DNA of 31,586 bases, from positions 1 through 31,586 of IMG/VR virus record IMGVR_UViG_3300008266_000572; one strand, 5' to 3'. The translations under genes were made by a program, and so were the position numbers. Of this stretch, positions 30,062-31,586 are shown piece after piece (position 1 is the first letter of the stretch; each line of letters starts with the position of its first letter). The stretch is from a virus. The notes under the pieces are model-generated. The model searched no databases, was not told the origin of the DNA, and saw only the letters and a list, made by a program, of their open reading frames with translations.

Positions 30062-31586
30062 ATGGAAACAATTCAAACATTAGTCGAGTCTGCTAACCCA
30101 TGGAGATCACTACAAGGTGATGCTGCTAAATTAGCAAACAAATGGTCTAAAACCGGTCTTTTAGAAGGTTTAGGCGAAGACGTAAACAAAAACAACATGG
30201 CTTTGATGTTGGAAAACCAAGCAAAGCAATTAGTAGTTGAGAGCTCTCAAACAGGTACCTCTGCTACATTTAACTCTGGCACATCTGGTGAGAACTGGGC
30301 TGGAATCGCATTACCATTAGTACGTAAGGTATTTGGTCAAATCGCAGCGAAAGAATTCGTTAGCGTTCAACCAATGAACTTACCTTCTGGTCTTGTATTC
30401 TTCTTATCCTTCTAGTGCTACCCCATTCGCTACCCCAGATCCTGTAGGTGGTTTGTATGGTGCTGGTCGTTTTACTTACTCTACTAACCAATTCTCAGCT
30501 TCTGCTGCGGTTGTAACTACTGCTTCAGGTTTCGTATCTGCATCAACTACTGCTGCAAAAGATACTCAATGGGCTGCTTTAGGATACAACTCTGATTTAT
30601 CATCTTCTGTTGTTGCTGGTCGTATCTACACATTGACACTTACTGGATTCGGTGCTACTTCTGCATCATTTGATCTAGATGGTATCCGTGGATTCGTAGC
30701 TTCTGGTTCTACTGGAGTTCAAATGATCCCAGGCCAATTATTAGCTGCTTACACTAATTACGCTGTAGCTCCTTCAACTGGAACAACTATTACTATGTAC
30801 TACTCTGCAAGTGCTGCTGAAGCTACTGCTGGTAACATTACTCCAATATTGTTCTACAACAAAGCAACTGCTGACAACGCTCGTGGTGACTTTGAAGATG
30901 GTAGCGTAAACGCAGTTCCTAACTCATTATCTCCATCTGGTGGAAGCATTGGATCTGCAATTCCTGAGATTAACATCTCTATGCAATCTCAAGCGATCAC
31001 TGCTAAGACTAAAAAGTTAAAAGCTGCATGGACGCCTGAATTCGCACAAGATTTGAACGCTTACCAAAACTTAGATGCTGAAGCTGAATTAACTAACATC
31101 ATGAGCGAGTACATCTCTTTAGAGATTGATCTTGAAATTCTTGATATGTTAATTGAAGATGCTCCAGCTGCAAACACTGAGTACTGGTCAGCTGTTAACA
31201 ACGTTACTGCTACTGCAACTTCAGCTCCAACTCAATCTTTAGGATTCTTCAACACTCAAGGTGCTTGGTTCCAAACTTTAGGTACTAAAATCAACAAGAT
31301 TAGCAACCGTATCCACCAGTTAACTCTTCGTGGTGGTGCTAACTTCATGGTAGTATCTCCTACAGTATCAACTATCTTAGAGTCAATCCCAGGATTCGCT
31401 GCTAATGCTAGCGGTACTGAAGATATGGAATATGCATTCGGTGTACAAAAATCTGGTGCTTTCAATAGCCGCTACACTGTTTATAAGAACCCTTACATGA
31501 CTGAAAATACTATCTTAGTAGGTTTCCGTGGTAAGCAGTTCCTAGAGGCAGGTGCTGTATTCGCTCCATACATTCCGTTGATCATG
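30062..31586 (+). CDS. 23: major capsid protein gp23 precursor, frame-disrupted and truncated by the window edge
   Basis: From 30062 the frame gives a typical gp23 N-terminus: PWRSLQGDAAKLANKWSKTG, then ENQAKQLVVE/SSQTG with a likely gp21 cut after E60, close to the T4 site. It continues to MNLPSGLVFFLSF and stops at 30413-30415. The rest of gp23 continues without interruption in the next frame from about 30405 to the window end (about 392 codons), including AIPEINISMQSQAITAKTKK, FAQDLNAYQNLDAEAELTN and AGAVFAPYIPLIM. The two halves are plainly one gene split by a +1 shift. The 3' end lies outside the window. Confidence 0.93.

Noticed and set aside
1-31586. tRNA genes, CRISPR arrays, insertion sequences and integrase sites
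   Set aside because: I saw no cloverleaf sequence, no regularly spaced repeats, no transposase and no integrase; this was by eye, so a tRNA or repeat search tool would be needed to exclude them formally.

Overview
The window is a 31.6 kb, AT-rich, gene-dense stretch of a T4-like myovirus genome. Every gene I can support lies on the + strand, and most neighbours are separated by a few bases or overlap by 1 to 4 nt. The late T4 head module is unmistakable: large terminase (gp17), portal (gp20), prohead protease (gp21), scaffold (gp22) and the start of the major capsid gene (gp23), which runs off the right edge. Almost no start codon has a Shine-Dalgarno sequence; gp22 is the clear exception. 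Together with AT-rich leaders, a Bacteroidota-style transmembrane/periplasmic small protein and an Hc1/H1-like small protein, this makes a Bacteroidota host my best guess. That host call is inference only.

Layout. (1) 35-2032: two virion-type proteins sharing a paralogous C-terminal domain. (2) 2037-6020: a nucleic-acid block with a GIY-YIG nuclease, a gp61-type primase, a PD-(D/E)XK nuclease, a zinc-ribbon/HExxH protein and a zinc-ribbon protein. (3) 6047-9096: small conserved proteins, a 57-residue histone-H1-like protein followed by a terminator, and two overlapping membrane genes with spanin-like architecture. (4) 9110-15439: Cys-rich basic small proteins, a 916-residue protein with an AT-hook-like motif, and acidic or Pro/Lys-rich proteins. 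(5) 15499-18240: a DEDD exonuclease, small proteins and a phosphoribosyltransferase-like protein. (6) 18350-20962: a metabolic cassette with an FAD dehydrogenase, a MORN-like peptide, a glycosyltransferase and a P-loop kinase. (7) 20985-31586: the packaging and head module. Several uncharacterised genes lie between portal and protease, where T4 carries prohead-core genes.

The most interesting system-level signal is a recurring N-terminal amphipathic peptide with the pattern M-K-x-x-(E/D)-L-x-x-(L/I)-I-(K/R)-E-E. It occurs on a dozen otherwise unrelated proteins and on the scaffold itself. It resembles the T4 capsid-targeting sequence and contains the L/I-x-E type site cut by gp21. A second, C-terminal tag (N-x-x-F-x-x-M-Q-x-L-A-G) is shared by the scaffold and one coiled-coil protein. 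I infer an enlarged set of proteins routed into the prohead, possibly for delivery into the host.

Two core genes look damaged. The terminase appears to lack an internal segment that should hold the Walker B ATPase motif. The major capsid gene has a +1 frame change after about 115 codons. These may be assembly errors or real lesions; raw reads would decide. A recurrent TATTTATA element marks many intergenic gaps, and the gp22 leader holds three consecutive hairpins that present nearly the same loop.
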